A program made the position numbers and the translations under genes. From the NCBI RefSeq assembly GCF_000827885.1, contig NZ_JTKH01000003.1, positions 372,001-436,000 on the forward strand: a stretch of 64,000 nucleotides of DNA, in the 5' to 3' direction. This DNA comes from Vibrio renipiscarius (lineage in GTDB: Bacteria > Pseudomonadota > Gammaproteobacteria > Enterobacterales > Vibrionaceae). The stretch's first letter is position 1; every line of letters begins with the position of its first letter. Under the pieces are notes generated by a model. The model searched no databases. It was not told the DNA's origin and saw nothing but the letters and a program-made list of their open reading frames with translations. This document shows, piece after piece, positions 37,789 through 46,573 of the stretch.

Positions 37789-40770
37789 ATGACAGTAAAA
37801 CAGGGACACCCTGATCACCTAGAAAACCGTGCAATTGCCCAAGATGCAACACCGCTTTCTATCGACTCACCGATTGACCAAATCATCGTGGATATTGACC
37901 GAATTAATGACATCGATACCCAAGATGGCAATGACATCATTATTGGCTTAGGGGGCAATGATGAGATTCATTCCAATGGCGGTCAGGATGTCATTGACGG
38001 GGGTAACGGTAACGATGTGATCGCCGCTGGCAGTGGTGAGGATTTTGTTGCAGGGGGCAATGGCCATGACCGTTTAATTGGAGAGAATGGCAACGATGTG
38101 CTCATTGGTGACAACGTTGAAAAAGCACTTTCTATCGATCCGTTGAGCGGCAAAATCGCCGTTAATTTTTGTGATGCCACGACGGTAGATTTAAGCCAAG
38201 CGACCGCCTTCAACCCAGACGGTTCTGAAGCTCAGCTCTTTGAGAACAATGGTAAATTTGGCGTTTTAGGCAACGGTGAAAGTGGTCGCGCGGGTCAAAT
38301 AGGCTACAGCTTTGTAGACGAAGACCAAGAAGGCGATCGCACAGGCGCATCCGAAGTACTGTCTATTTCTGTTGATGAGCATTCTTATGCTGCACAAGTA
38401 TCGATTGATAAACTGTTTAAAGATGAAGGTAAATCCGACGGTTCTAAAGTTCGCGATATCGATGAAGTCGGCGTTTGGACGGTATTACGTGAAGGGATTG
38501 TCGTCGCTCATGGTTACTTCACTGCGGGCGAGTTTGATCAAGCCACATTAGAGGCTTATGGCCTTGACCCAGCAAAAGACAATTTAAAAGTGCTGAGCGA
38601 TGGTAACGGCAAATCAAATGGCATTTTTACTATCGAACCAGAAGATACTGGCTTTGTCGCGTTTGATGAAATTCAATTTTCTGCCGCCATTGGCCACTTC
38701 GATAAAAGTGGTTATGGATACTTAGATTCAAGCGACTTCTTTGTTCGTGACGTCAAAACGGTCGGGCTAGACGCCGCTCCTAACAAGCCGCAAGGTGATG
38801 AGTTAAATGGCGGCAATGATGACGATGTCCTTATCGGTGGACACGGCAAAGATCACTTAGTGGGTGATGAAAGCCACAACTTCACAGATGGCGTTAGCCT
38901 TGATTTATCCGCGGCGAGAGCGACAAACCCCGTTTCCGGATCAGGCGTTGTGAGCCAAGATATCGATGGTGTTGGCGTTGAAGGCAACCAAGAATCTGGC
39001 GTTGCTGACCAGTTAGGCCACACGTTTGACCCTGATACTTTAGAGGGGACATCAGAAACGCTAACTTACGATTTGGGTGAAGACCAATACGCCGCTCGCG
39101 TGCAAATAGATCGCTTGTTTGCTGACGAAGCGCTTGATGGCAGTAACGAAGTGGGTGTATGGCGTGTGTTTAATGACGGCCAACTTGTGGCATCGGGCTA
39201 TTTTACCTCTAAAGACATCGACCAAGCCACGATGGACAGCTTTGGGATCGCGCTCACCGACAATATTAAAGTGCTCGACAATGGCACCGGCTCAATAGAC
39301 GACGGCTTCTTTGATATCACACCTCAAGATACAAACGGCCAATATTTTGACCAAATTCAGTTTGCAGCAGCCGATGGAGTTTTCGATAAAAATGGCCTCG
39401 GTACATGGGACTCTAGTGATTACTTCATCAAAGACATCACGGTACTCAATACCGATTCTCTTGATGGCAGTAATCCAGAAGGCAACGACTGGCTAGATGG
39501 CGGCGCTGGCAATGATCTTTTAGAAGGCGGCTATGGCCAAGATGTCCTGATTGGCGGAACAGGCAACGACATTCTGATTGGCGATTACACACAAGCCACC
39601 GCGATAACAGCGGGTGAAAACGAAGACCTCAACCAATCGGTCGCGTTAAGCCCTGACGGCAGCCAAACAACGCTAACCGAAGACAAAAATGGCTTTGGTG
39701 TTGAGGGCAATAGCGAGAGTGGTGTCTCAAACCAAATTGGCTTCAGTTTTGTTGAAAACCCAGAGACTGGCGACATCACCGGTGAATCAGAGACACTGTG
39801 CATTTCAATCGATGAAAAAACCGCGGCGGCCGCAATTTCCGTGGACAACTTGTTTGCTGACGAGGCATTCAATGGGGCGAACGAAGTGGGTGTTTGGACA
39901 GTGTTTGAACAAGGTATTGAGGTGGCTACTGGGTATTTCACCAGCAGTGAAATCGATGATGAAACCCTTGCCACTTATGGTTTTGACCCAAAAACTGACA
40001 ATATTAAGGTGCTCGAAAACGGCGACGATTGCTGCCATGGCGAGTTCACTATCTCCCCTTCTGATACCGGCAACGCGACGTTTGATGAAATTCAACTTTC
40101 TGCCGCAAAAGGAACCTTTGATAAGAGCGGTTATGGTGCGACAGATTCAAGCGATTACTACCTATCCTCAATCACCACGTACCAAAAAGATGACGTGCTA
40201 TTAGGTGGTGAAGGCCACGATATTATTGCTGCCGGTCAAGGCTTTGATATTGTTGATGGCGGTGCCGGCCATGACCTTATCCATAGCAACGGTAATGATT
40301 ATGTTAATGGTGGTGACGGTTTTGACGTTGTTACCGCGGGTGAAGTGAGCACTCAATTCAACGGTGAGCTCATCGATGTTGCCCAAGAAGTTAAACATGC
40401 AGTGGATTTTGAGGTCACACAAAGCTCAAAATTGCAAAATATTGAGGCGGTGGTTGGCAGCAGCCAAAATGACACCTTGTTGCTGGATCTCAATGTGGTG
40501 GCCGAATCAACACAATCATTGAATGGTCAATCATCCGATGCTTTCTTTGCCTCAAATATCGAGCACTTGGAAATCGCTAATGAGGATTTTACGCTGATGC
40601 ATGCGGAAACGACCGACGCTAGCGCTTTAGATGGCGCTCTACAAGCGCACTTAGACCAGCTTGGTATGGAAGGGACCGTTTACAGCTACACATTCGCCAA
40701 TGGCTCGGAAACCCTCTCGGTCTACAGTGATGTCGAGTGGGATCAGGCAGACTTCAACCTACCGGCGTAA
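37789..40770 (+). CDS. Large RTX exoprotein with three tandem ~200-residue modules
   Basis: A 993-residue acidic protein (ATG at 37789 with AGAGGA 5 bp upstream) with no Sec signal, matching a type I substrate. Calcium-binding GGxGxDxxx nonapeptide stretches lie at 37915-38120, 38800-38875, 39470-39590 and 40190-40345. Between them are three related modules, each with GV.GN.ESG..(Q).G..F, NEVGVW.V..., GYFT, KVL..G...G.F.I.P.DT and FDKSGYG..DSSDYF. The C-terminal ~150 residues (VVGSSQNDTLLLDLN, ending DFNLPA) fit an uncleaved type I secretion signal. The modules have no recognised enzyme motif; adhesin, biofilm-matrix or surface-layer roles are possible. It is the probable cargo of the exporter just upstream. 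Confidence 0.82.
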   Translation: MTVKQGHPDHLENRAIAQDATPLSIDSPIDQIIVDIDRINDIDTQDGNDIIIGLGGNDEIHSNGGQDVIDGGNGNDVIAAGSGEDFVAGGNGHDRLIGENGNDVLIGDNVEKALSIDPLSGKIAVNFCDATTVDLSQATAFNPDGSEAQLFENNGKFGVLGNGESGRAGQIGYSFVDEDQEGDRTGASEVLSISVDEHSYAAQVSIDKLFKDEGKSDGSKVRDIDEVGVWTVLREGIVVAHGYFTAGEFDQATLEAYGLDPAKDNLKVLSDGNGKSNGIFTIEPEDTGFVAFDEIQFSAAIGHFDKSGYGYLDSSDFFVRDVKTVGLDAAPNKPQGDELNGGNDDDVLIGGHGKDHLVGDESHNFTDGVSLDLSAARATNPVSGSGVVSQDIDGVGVEGNQESGVADQLGHTFDPDTLEGTSETLTYDLGEDQYAARVQIDRLFADEALDGSNEVGVWRVFNDGQLVASGYFTSKDIDQATMDSFGIALTDNIKVLDNGTGSIDDGFFDITPQDTNGQYFDQIQFAAADGVFDKNGLGTWDSSDYFIKDITVLNTDSLDGSNPEGNDWLDGGAGNDLLEGGYGQDVLIGGTGNDILIGDYTQATAITAGENEDLNQSVALSPDGSQTTLTEDKNGFGVEGNSESGVSNQIGFSFVENPETGDITGESETLCISIDEKTAAAAISVDNLFADEAFNGANEVGVWTVFEQGIEVATGYFTSSEIDDETLATYGFDPKTDNIKVLENGDDCCHGEFTISPSDTGNATFDEIQLSAAKGTFDKSGYGATDSSDYYLSSITTYQKDDVLLGGEGHDIIAAGQGFDIVDGGAGHDLIHSNGNDYVNGGDGFDVVTAGEVSTQFNGELIDVAQEVKHAVDFEVTQSSKLQNIEAVVGSSQNDTLLLDLNVVAESTQSLNGQSSDAFFASNIEHLEIANEDFTLMHAETTDASALDGALQAHLDQLGMEGTVYSYTFANGSETLSVYSDVEWDQADFNLPA
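38150..40185 (+). repeat. Three tandem copies of a ~200-codon module within the RTX gene
   Basis: Copies lie at about 38150-38770, 38890-39450 and 39600-40185, separated by short RTX stretches. The copies share the order AAxV.ID.LFxDEA..G.NEVGVW, GYFT...D..T...(G/F)., DNIKVL..G, F.I.P.DT, FD.IQ.(S/A)A, G.FDK.G.G..DSSDYF. Boundaries are by eye. Cysteines occur only in copies 1 and 3. Confidence 0.75.
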
Positions 40771-40797
40771 TCAACCACTATCGGTATATGCCGACAA

Positions 40798-40830
40798 TAA
40801 AAAACCGGAGCGCAAGCTCCGGTTTCTTTT
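40798..40830. terminator. Bidirectional terminator between the RTX gene and fabV
   Basis: Stem AAACCGGAGC / GCTCCGGTTT with a short loop; A residues before and TCTTTT after. It serves convergent genes. Confidence 0.87.
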
Positions 40831-40844
40831 AAAGCATAAGAAGG

Positions 40845-42047
40845 TTAGATAGCAATAAAGTTTGCTTCAACCATTGGATTCACATCCGCTTCGTAATCAA
40901 CGCCTTCAATACCAAAACCAAACAGCTTCAAGAACTCTTCTTTGTACTCAACGTAGTCAGTCAGTTCTTTTAGGTTCTCAGTGGTAATTTGTGGCCACAG
41001 TGCACTGCAGTGCTGTTGAATGTCATCGCGTAGCTCTAAGTCATCCAAACGCAGACGATTCGTATCATCGACTTCTGCCGCGCTGCCATCTTCTTTGTAA
41101 AGACGTTGGTTAAACATACGCGAGATTTGTTCAATACAACCTTCGTGCACGCCTTGCTCACGCATTTTCTTGAAGACCATTGCAATGTACAACGGCATAA
41201 CCGGAATCGCAGAACTTGCTTGAGTCACAACTGACTTCAGCACAGCCACGTTTGCGCTGCCGCCCGTTGCGCCCAGTTTTGCATTCAACTCTGCCGCCGC
41301 GCGGTCAAGATCCATCTTCGCTTTACCTAACGCGCCATCCCAGTAGATAGGCCAAGTAAGCTCAGTACCAATATAGCTGTAAGCGACGGTTTTACAGCCG
41401 TCCGCCAATACGCCAGCGTCTGCTAGAGAATTGATCCACAATTCCCAATCTTCGCCGCCCATGACCGTTACGGTGTCTTGGATTTCTTGCTCTGTTGCAG
41501 GCTCTACGCTTGCTTCAATGATCATATCTTTATTCGTATCAACCGCAGTTGAAGTATAAATTTGACCGATTGGTTTAAGAGTAGAACGGATAACTTCACC
41601 CGTTTCAGGCATTTTACGCACTGGAGAAGCCAGTGAGTAAACCACCATATCAATCTGACCAAGATCTTGTTTGATCAAATCGATGGTTTTTTGTTTCGCT
41701 TCATTAGAGAAAGCATCACCATTTAGGCTTTTCGCATATAGGCCAGCTTCGCCTGCTAGTTTTTCAAATGCAGCGGAGTTATAAAAGCCTGCTGTACCTG
41801 GTTTTTTCTCAGAACCTTCTTTTTCGAAGAACACACCAATTGTTGATGCGCCACCGCCAAATGCAGCCGTGATACGAGAAGAAAGACCGTAGCCACTTGA
41901 AGAACCAATCACAAGCACACGTTTAGGTGCGTTTTTGATAGGGCCTTGTGCTTGAGTGTAAGCAATTTGTTCTTTTACGTTAGCTTCACAACCGATTGGA
42001 TGTGTAGTGGTACAGATAAATCCACGAATTCTAGGTTTGATGATCAT
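40845..42047 (-). CDS. fabV: Enoyl-ACP reductase FabV (trans-2-enoyl-CoA reductase family)
   Basis: FabV carries out the last reduction of each fatty-acid elongation cycle with NADH and is resistant to triclosan. From [20 protein letters not shown] (ATG at 42047, AAGGAAG upstream) it has 400 residues, the usual length. It shows [40 protein letters not shown], and the catalytic Tyr-x8-Lys in [18 protein letters not shown] single gene, convergent with the RTX gene. Confidence 0.96.
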   Translation of the reverse strand: MIIKPRIRGFICTTTHPIGCEANVKEQIAYTQAQGPIKNAPKRVLVIGSSSGYGLSSRITAAFGGGASTIGVFFEKEGSEKKPGTAGFYNSAAFEKLAGEAGLYAKSLNGDAFSNEAKQKTIDLIKQDLGQIDMVVYSLASPVRKMPETGEVIRSTLKPIGQIYTSTAVDTNKDMIIEASVEPATEQEIQDTVTVMGGEDWELWINSLADAGVLADGCKTVAYSYIGTELTWPIYWDGALGKAKMDLDRAAAELNAKLGATGGSANVAVLKSVVTQASSAIPVMPLYIAMVFKKMREQGVHEGCIEQISRMFNQRLYKEDGSAAEVDDTNRLRLDDLELRDDIQQHCSALWPQITTENLKELTDYVEYKEEFLKLFGFGIEGVDYEADVNPMVEANFIAI

Positions 42048-42438
42048 ATTCAACTTCCTTTAAAAATCTCCGCTAGGATAAAAGGTTCGTCGGGAGATCG
42101 CATCTAATTTCTTAAAAATTGCCGGGAAAAGATAAGTGGTTGGAGCACTTTGCAGCAAAATGGCGGCTCTATGCCCAAACATCTTGACGATGTAGGTAGG
42201 CGACAAGCGCACAAAGCTTCTAAGCTCCGCGATGTTATTTGATGGGGTTTGAGAGTGCCGGTCAACACCGCGGCAACATCAAGTCGCACGGGACAAGTAG
42301 CGCGAGAATAGAGACAATAAGGGCACCCTTTCGGTGCCCTTCGTCTTTACGGTTCAGTTTATTGGTTTAAACGTGACCCTGTCTCATTTCGCCACCAAGC
42401 GACTATACTAGGTGCCACTAAGCAGGCACTAAACAAGA
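42048..42438. other. Intergenic region between fabV and fadE
   Basis: About 390 bp with no credible reading frame. It must hold the fabV promoter and leader (minus strand). A hairpin at 42318-42340 follows fadE. No FadR or PsrA operator was recognised here. The leader of fabV could be up to ~270 nt long; nothing in it was recognised. Confidence 0.35.
42318..42340 (-). terminator. Hairpin after fadE, probable terminator
   Basis: AAGGGCACC / GGTGCCCTT with a 5-nt loop, 99 bp past the fadE stop. The following minus-strand sequence (TTATTGTCT) is only a weak T tract, so termination strength is uncertain. Confidence 0.55.
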
Positions 42439-44748
42439 CTAGGCGACACTATTGAGCTTCGTTGTCCGCTTACTTGTTCGCTTCGCTCGCTGCGGTTTAT
42501 CGTGCGTACGCACTTGGCTAAGATCATGGCTAAAATGGTCGACCTGAATGGCTTTATATCGTAGCTTATCCGCCTGCAATACTTGCTCGACTTCTTGCGC
42601 GCTTAAGACACCCGCTTGCTGTGCTTGCTCTAAACGCATTTTCAAATCCCCTTTGCGAGCCACGATGCCCTCTTTGGCAGCACGATTAAGCTTACGCTCT
42701 TGGCTCTTCACGCTGTACATCGCTAGAAACGCATTTTCCATTAAGCCAACGCTGTCATCCTCATCAGCACCGATATAACAAAGGTGCGTCAAGCGATCAC
42801 GGTGTGCGCCTGGGGTCATCAAACTTTCTGCGATATTCACGGTTAAATCATCACTTGGCTGTTTAAAGCGATTGCCCAACGGGAAAATGACCACTTTGAG
42901 TAAGCGACCCACGCCTTTGTGCGGGTAATTACTGAACGCGTTCTGCAACGATTGCGCCCCTTGGTAAAGACAGTGTTGAACCGCATAATGCACATAATTG
43001 AGGTCTTGCTGTTGGCGACCATCGTCTTCGTATTTTTTCAATACCGCTGATGCCATATAGAGATACGCGAGGGCATCACCCAAGCGCGCTGAAATAAGCT
43101 CTTTACGCTTGAGATCACCACCGAGTGTCAACATCGCAAAATCCGCACTCACAGCGAGTGCACGGCTCAATCGTGTTAAATCACGGTAATAAACTTGAGT
43201 TGCGCCACTCATGTCTGACTTAATAAAACGCGAGCCTGTTAATGCCGCACCAAAAGCACCAAAGGTATTTTTGCTGGCATGAGCAATATGCTTGAACAAC
43301 AGTGCATCAAATTCTTCCGCCGCTTGCTTATGGTCTGGGTTGGCTGCCGCGGCCATCTCTTGCAAAACATAAGGATGACAACGCGTCGCCCCTTGACCAA
43401 AGATCATCAGATTACGCGTTAAAATATTCGCGCCTTCTACGGTGATGGCCACAGGAATACCAAGATAATGCGTGGCAAGGTAATTCATTGGCCCATCTTG
43501 AATGGCGCGACCAGAGTGAATATCCATCGAATCGTTCAGCACGGTACGTGCCATTTCTGTCATATGGTATTTGGCTATAGCGGTAACAATGCCGGGCTTT
43601 TCATCCATATCCAGTGAGGTAGTGGTCAATGTACGCGTTGCTTCCAACAGATACGTTAAACCACCAATTCGGCCAAGCGCTTCGGCCACCCCTTCAAACT
43701 TACCAATCGACATGCCAAATTGTTTACGCACATATGCATAAGCGCCAGTGGTTCTTGCCGTAAGATGCCCAATGGCCGTGCCCAACGCTGGCAACGAAAT
43801 ACCACGCCCTGCCGATAAACACTCCACCAGCATCCGCCAACCTTTTCCGGCGTATTCTTGTCCACCGATCAACCAGTCCATCGGAATAAAGACATCTTCG
43901 CCACGAGTTGGGCCATTCATAAATGCCAAGCCCAGTGGATCATGACGCTCACCAATTTCTACGCCGGGGTGATCCGCCGGAATTAGCGCACAAGTAATGC
44001 CAAAATCTTGTTCATCACCAATCAGGTTGTCTGGATCATACATTTTGAAAGCAAGACCCAAAACTGTCGCGACCGGCGCTAACGTGATGTAGCGTTTGTT
44101 CCAACTGATTTGAACACCAAGCACTTGCTCGCCGTTATGCTCGCCATAACACACGACGCCTTTATCAGGAATGCCCCCTGCATCTGACCCCGCTTCAGGG
44201 CCAGTAAGAGCAAAGCACGGAATGTCAGTGCCGTCCGCCAATCTTGGCAGCCAATAATCTTTTTGTTCTTGTGTACCATAATGTGTGAGTAGCTCGCCTG
44301 GCCCCAAAGAGTTTGGCACCATGACCGTCACAGCCGCACTGATACTGCGCGTAGCGATACGTGACACGATGGTGGAATTAGCCAATGATGAAAAGGCTCT
44401 TCCGCCATATTGTTTGGAAATAATGAGTGAGAAAAAACGCTCTTTACGAAGGTATTGCCACACCTCTTCTGGCAAATCACGGTCTTGTTTAATGATCTTA
44501 TGATCATCAAGCATCGCCATGAGCGTGGCCAGTTCATTATCCATGAACGATTGCTCTTCCTCGGTAAGCGTCGGTTTAGGATATTGGTGCAGTTTATTAA
44601 AGTCAGGATGGCCAGAAAACAATTCGCCATCCCACCACACACTGCCCGCTTCCATCGCTTCTTTTTCCGTTTCAGAAAGCGGCGGCAAAACTTGTTTAAA
44701 CAATTTGAATGCGGGATCGCTGATCCATTTTCTTCGTAGAGAGCTCAT
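42439..44748 (-). CDS. fadE: Acyl-CoA dehydrogenase FadE
   Basis: A large FAD enzyme for the first step of aerobic fatty-acid beta-oxidation. The 769-residue protein contains the acyl-CoA dehydrogenase core (CFALTGPEAGSDAGGIPD, RGISLPALGTAIGHLT, DMDEKPGIVTAIAKYHMTEMAR, VEGANILTRNLMIFGQGATRCHPY) and the C-terminal DUF1974 region characteristic of FadE. E. coli FadE has an extra N-terminal membrane region (about 814 residues); this start (MSSLRRKWISDPAFKLFKQV) lacks it. It faces the same way as the TetR regulator upstream; the upstream gap is about 250 bp. Confidence 0.94.
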   Translation of the reverse strand: MSSLRRKWISDPAFKLFKQVLPPLSETEKEAMEAGSVWWDGELFSGHPDFNKLHQYPKPTLTEEEQSFMDNELATLMAMLDDHKIIKQDRDLPEEVWQYLRKERFFSLIISKQYGGRAFSSLANSTIVSRIATRSISAAVTVMVPNSLGPGELLTHYGTQEQKDYWLPRLADGTDIPCFALTGPEAGSDAGGIPDKGVVCYGEHNGEQVLGVQISWNKRYITLAPVATVLGLAFKMYDPDNLIGDEQDFGITCALIPADHPGVEIGERHDPLGLAFMNGPTRGEDVFIPMDWLIGGQEYAGKGWRMLVECLSAGRGISLPALGTAIGHLTARTTGAYAYVRKQFGMSIGKFEGVAEALGRIGGLTYLLEATRTLTTTSLDMDEKPGIVTAIAKYHMTEMARTVLNDSMDIHSGRAIQDGPMNYLATHYLGIPVAITVEGANILTRNLMIFGQGATRCHPYVLQEMAAAANPDHKQAAEEFDALLFKHIAHASKNTFGAFGAALTGSRFIKSDMSGATQVYYRDLTRLSRALAVSADFAMLTLGGDLKRKELISARLGDALAYLYMASAVLKKYEDDGRQQQDLNYVHYAVQHCLYQGAQSLQNAFSNYPHKGVGRLLKVVIFPLGNRFKQPSDDLTVNIAESLMTPGAHRDRLTHLCYIGADEDDSVGLMENAFLAMYSVKSQERKLNRAAKEGIVARKGDLKMRLEQAQQAGVLSAQEVEQVLQADKLRYKAIQVDHFSHDLSQVRTHDKPQRAKRTSKRTTKLNSVA

Positions 44749-44998
44749 AATCCATTCCTTTTGTTCACGTTGTTGCCTTTGCAGGCCTGTTGTTATTGTT
44801 ATTTCACATATCTCTGTTGCTTCATCTTGCGTCTGTTATTCCATGCTGAGCACTAGCGGGATTCCACACCCTGATTCGCCGCTTTGTATCCGTTTGTACA
44901 TATCAAGTTATACGTATTAATTCATAAAAATATTCATTCATACCGTTAATCAAAAGAACGCAGCACAAGCTTCGCGAAAGCCCCTTTGATTTGCCCTA

Positions 44999-45625
44999 TT
45001 AATCCGCCGCAACACCCGCCGCGAGATAAGGAATAAGCTCGTCCAACACGGTTTGGGCGTCAACCTCTTGTTGGTAATCATTACGCGCGATCTCCGCAAG
45101 CGCCTGACTTGATGCCATGGTAAAAACGCACGCGCCCAAGGTAAAATGTAGACGCCAAAATAAGGTTTCGCGGCTCAACTGAGGGTTCGCGGTCAGTACC
45201 GATTGGGTAAAGAGAACCAACGTTTCTTGGTAACGCGTGCTGATAAACCAGCGCAAATGACCTTGAACATCGGTATACCCACGTCCTATCAATAACATAA
45301 AGCGATTGGTGCCATTAGGGCGTACATGATTGAGTGACATCAATGGCCCTCTTAGCGCTTCAAACACCTGATTCATCGAATAATTTGGGTTGAGATTTAA
45401 GGTCAGCAGTGCGTCCGAGACTGCAGGCATGAACGCTTCTAAATATCGACCAAGTACTGCTCTAACCAAGGTTTTTTTGTCACCAAAATGATAGTTGACC
45501 GCCGCAAGGTTAACGCCAGCTTTTGAGGTAATGGTGCGCAAAGAAGTGTCATTGAAACCTTGCTCTGCAAACAGAGCTTCTGCGACATCCAGAATTTTCT
45601 CTTTGGTGTTTTGCTTTGCGGTCAT
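44999..45625 (-). CDS. psrA: TetR-family regulator resembling PsrA
   Basis: A 208-residue regulator starting MTAKQNTKEKILDVAEALFAE, with the TetR helix-turn-helix SLRTITSKAGVNLAAVNYHFGDKKTLVRAV at residues ~27-57. The C-terminal domain (LFWRLHFTLGACVFTMASSQALAEIAR) looks like the ligand domain of Pseudomonas PsrA, which responds to long-chain fatty acids and controls beta-oxidation genes. Its location beside fadE and the FadR operator in its promoter support a fatty-acid role. An earlier in-frame start (45634) is possible. Confidence 0.85.
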   Translation of the reverse strand: MTAKQNTKEKILDVAEALFAEQGFNDTSLRTITSKAGVNLAAVNYHFGDKKTLVRAVLGRYLEAFMPAVSDALLTLNLNPNYSMNQVFEALRGPLMSLNHVRPNGTNRFMLLIGRGYTDVQGHLRWFISTRYQETLVLFTQSVLTANPQLSRETLFWRLHFTLGACVFTMASSQALAEIARNDYQQEVDAQTVLDELIPYLAAGVAAD

Positions 45626-45710
45626 TTCAATCATCCGTATTAAACGCCTGTTTGAAAATATACACACCAAAAACAACCTTAACAAGTGGTTAACATCACA
45701 TTTTATAATA

Positions 45711-45723
45711 CTGGTTAGACCAG
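45711..45723. promoter_or_regulatory. FadR operator in the psrA promoter
   Basis: CTGGTTAGACCAG contains the TGGTNNGACCA core of the FadR consensus. On the minus strand it is followed by TATTATAAAATG, a likely -10 region for psrA, so FadR binding would block RNA polymerase. That regulatory sense is inference. Confidence 0.72.
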
Positions 45724-45840
45724 AAAGAATGCGAGCGAAACTAACTCTCTGAAAACAGATAGAAAGAAAAATTGAAATATTTTTAAAATTTTTTGGAACT
45801 GAATCGAAAACGGTCGGTCTGAATAAGTGTAGAGAGCAAA

Positions 45841-45997
45841 GAGTATGAGTTTAACTGGCCGTCGAGCTCACCTTTTTACTGAAGTATTGGTTACTGAAGT
45901 ATTTATTGCTGAAAGATTTTTACGCTGCTTTTCCTTATTAACTCCTAATTCATATTATATGTATCCGCCCAGAGCCTTATTGCTCTGGGTTTTTTTT
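45841..45997 (+). ncRNA. Possible small RNA or short transcript ending at a strong terminator
   Basis: A textbook plus-strand terminator ends at 45997, but no convincing gene lies before it. The stretch carries the direct repeat TTACTGAAGTATT (45877-45889 and 45891-45903). An open frame begins with ATG at 45845 but reads through the terminator and has an odd composition, so I treat it as unlikely to be a protein. No clear promoter was identified; the 5' end is a guess. Confidence 0.3.
45968..45997 (+). terminator. Intrinsic terminator without an obvious gene
   Basis: CCCAGAGC, a 6-nt loop, GCTCTGGG and eight T residues. A strong terminator on the plus strand inside the psrA-gtrA gap. Confidence 0.85.
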
Positions 45998-45999
45998 AT

Positions 46000-46156
46000 G
46001 TCTGAACATCGCTCAAAAGCATCCTATCTTGAATCGCAATCTGAATAGCCGCAATCAAGATAAGCCCTTATCCAAAGCTTTCCGCGACAAAGCCCTAAAA
46101 GTAATGCCCTAGAATCAATAGGTAAGATTGATACTGAAGACGAATATTGCTGAGTA
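46000..46156. other. Short spacer after the gtrA operon
   Basis: It contains an inverted repeat TATCTTGA (46025-46032) / TCAAGATA (46055-46062), a possible 3' hairpin for the minus-strand glycosylation operon though without a T tract. Otherwise nothing is seen. Confidence 0.3.
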
Positions 46157-46573
46157 TTAAGCTCGAGACGAAGTAAACACGAAACGAGAACTCAATAAGT
46201 AATTACTCACCATTCCAGCGCCAATGCCACTCACCAGAGCCAAAAAAGGGAAAGCCCCCTGATCACCAAAAATAAAAAGCACGGTTTGAAAAACAGCAAA
46301 ATTAGGCATCGCCGATATCAAAGCGCACCCTAAAAATTTCATCCACTGCTTAAGGTGGCCAGCCGCTTCTCCTTGGCTGGCCAATATTTGAAAAGTAAAA
46401 CAACGATTACCCAACCAAGTGGCGGAAGCTGCGCAAAAAAAGGCCACACTTCTCGCCACTAACAGCGGCATCGAAAAACCATAAACACAAAGGGTAAACA
46501 GACTTGCATCGACGATAAACCCAATACCGCCGACCAGCGCAAATTTCACCATCCGGTGATGAAAGAAGGCCAT
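46157..46573 (-). CDS. GtrA family membrane protein
   Basis: A 138-residue protein with four hydrophobic segments: VKFALVGGIGFIVDASLFTL, PLLVARSVAFFCAASATWLGNRCFTF, a third near 85-103 and LALVSGIGAGMVSNYLLSSRFVF. This is the GtrA pattern, thought to flip or organise undecaprenyl-phosphate-linked sugars. Its ATG overlaps the GT39 stop by one base; it is the last gene of the operon. Confidence 0.88.
   Translation of the reverse strand: MAFFHHRMVKFALVGGIGFIVDASLFTLCVYGFSMPLLVARSVAFFCAASATWLGNRCFTFQILASQGEAAGHLKQWMKFLGCALISAMPNFAVFQTVLFIFGDQGAFPFLALVSGIGAGMVSNYLLSSRFVFTSSRA

Noticed and set aside
42104..42289. 61-codon minus-strand open frame between fabV and fadE
   Set aside because: No ribosome site, odd composition and no recognisable pattern; more likely leader or spacer sequence.
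45845..46048. 67-codon plus-strand open frame over the orphan terminator
   Set aside because: It reads through a strong terminator and looks compositionally random; kept only as part of a possible small RNA.
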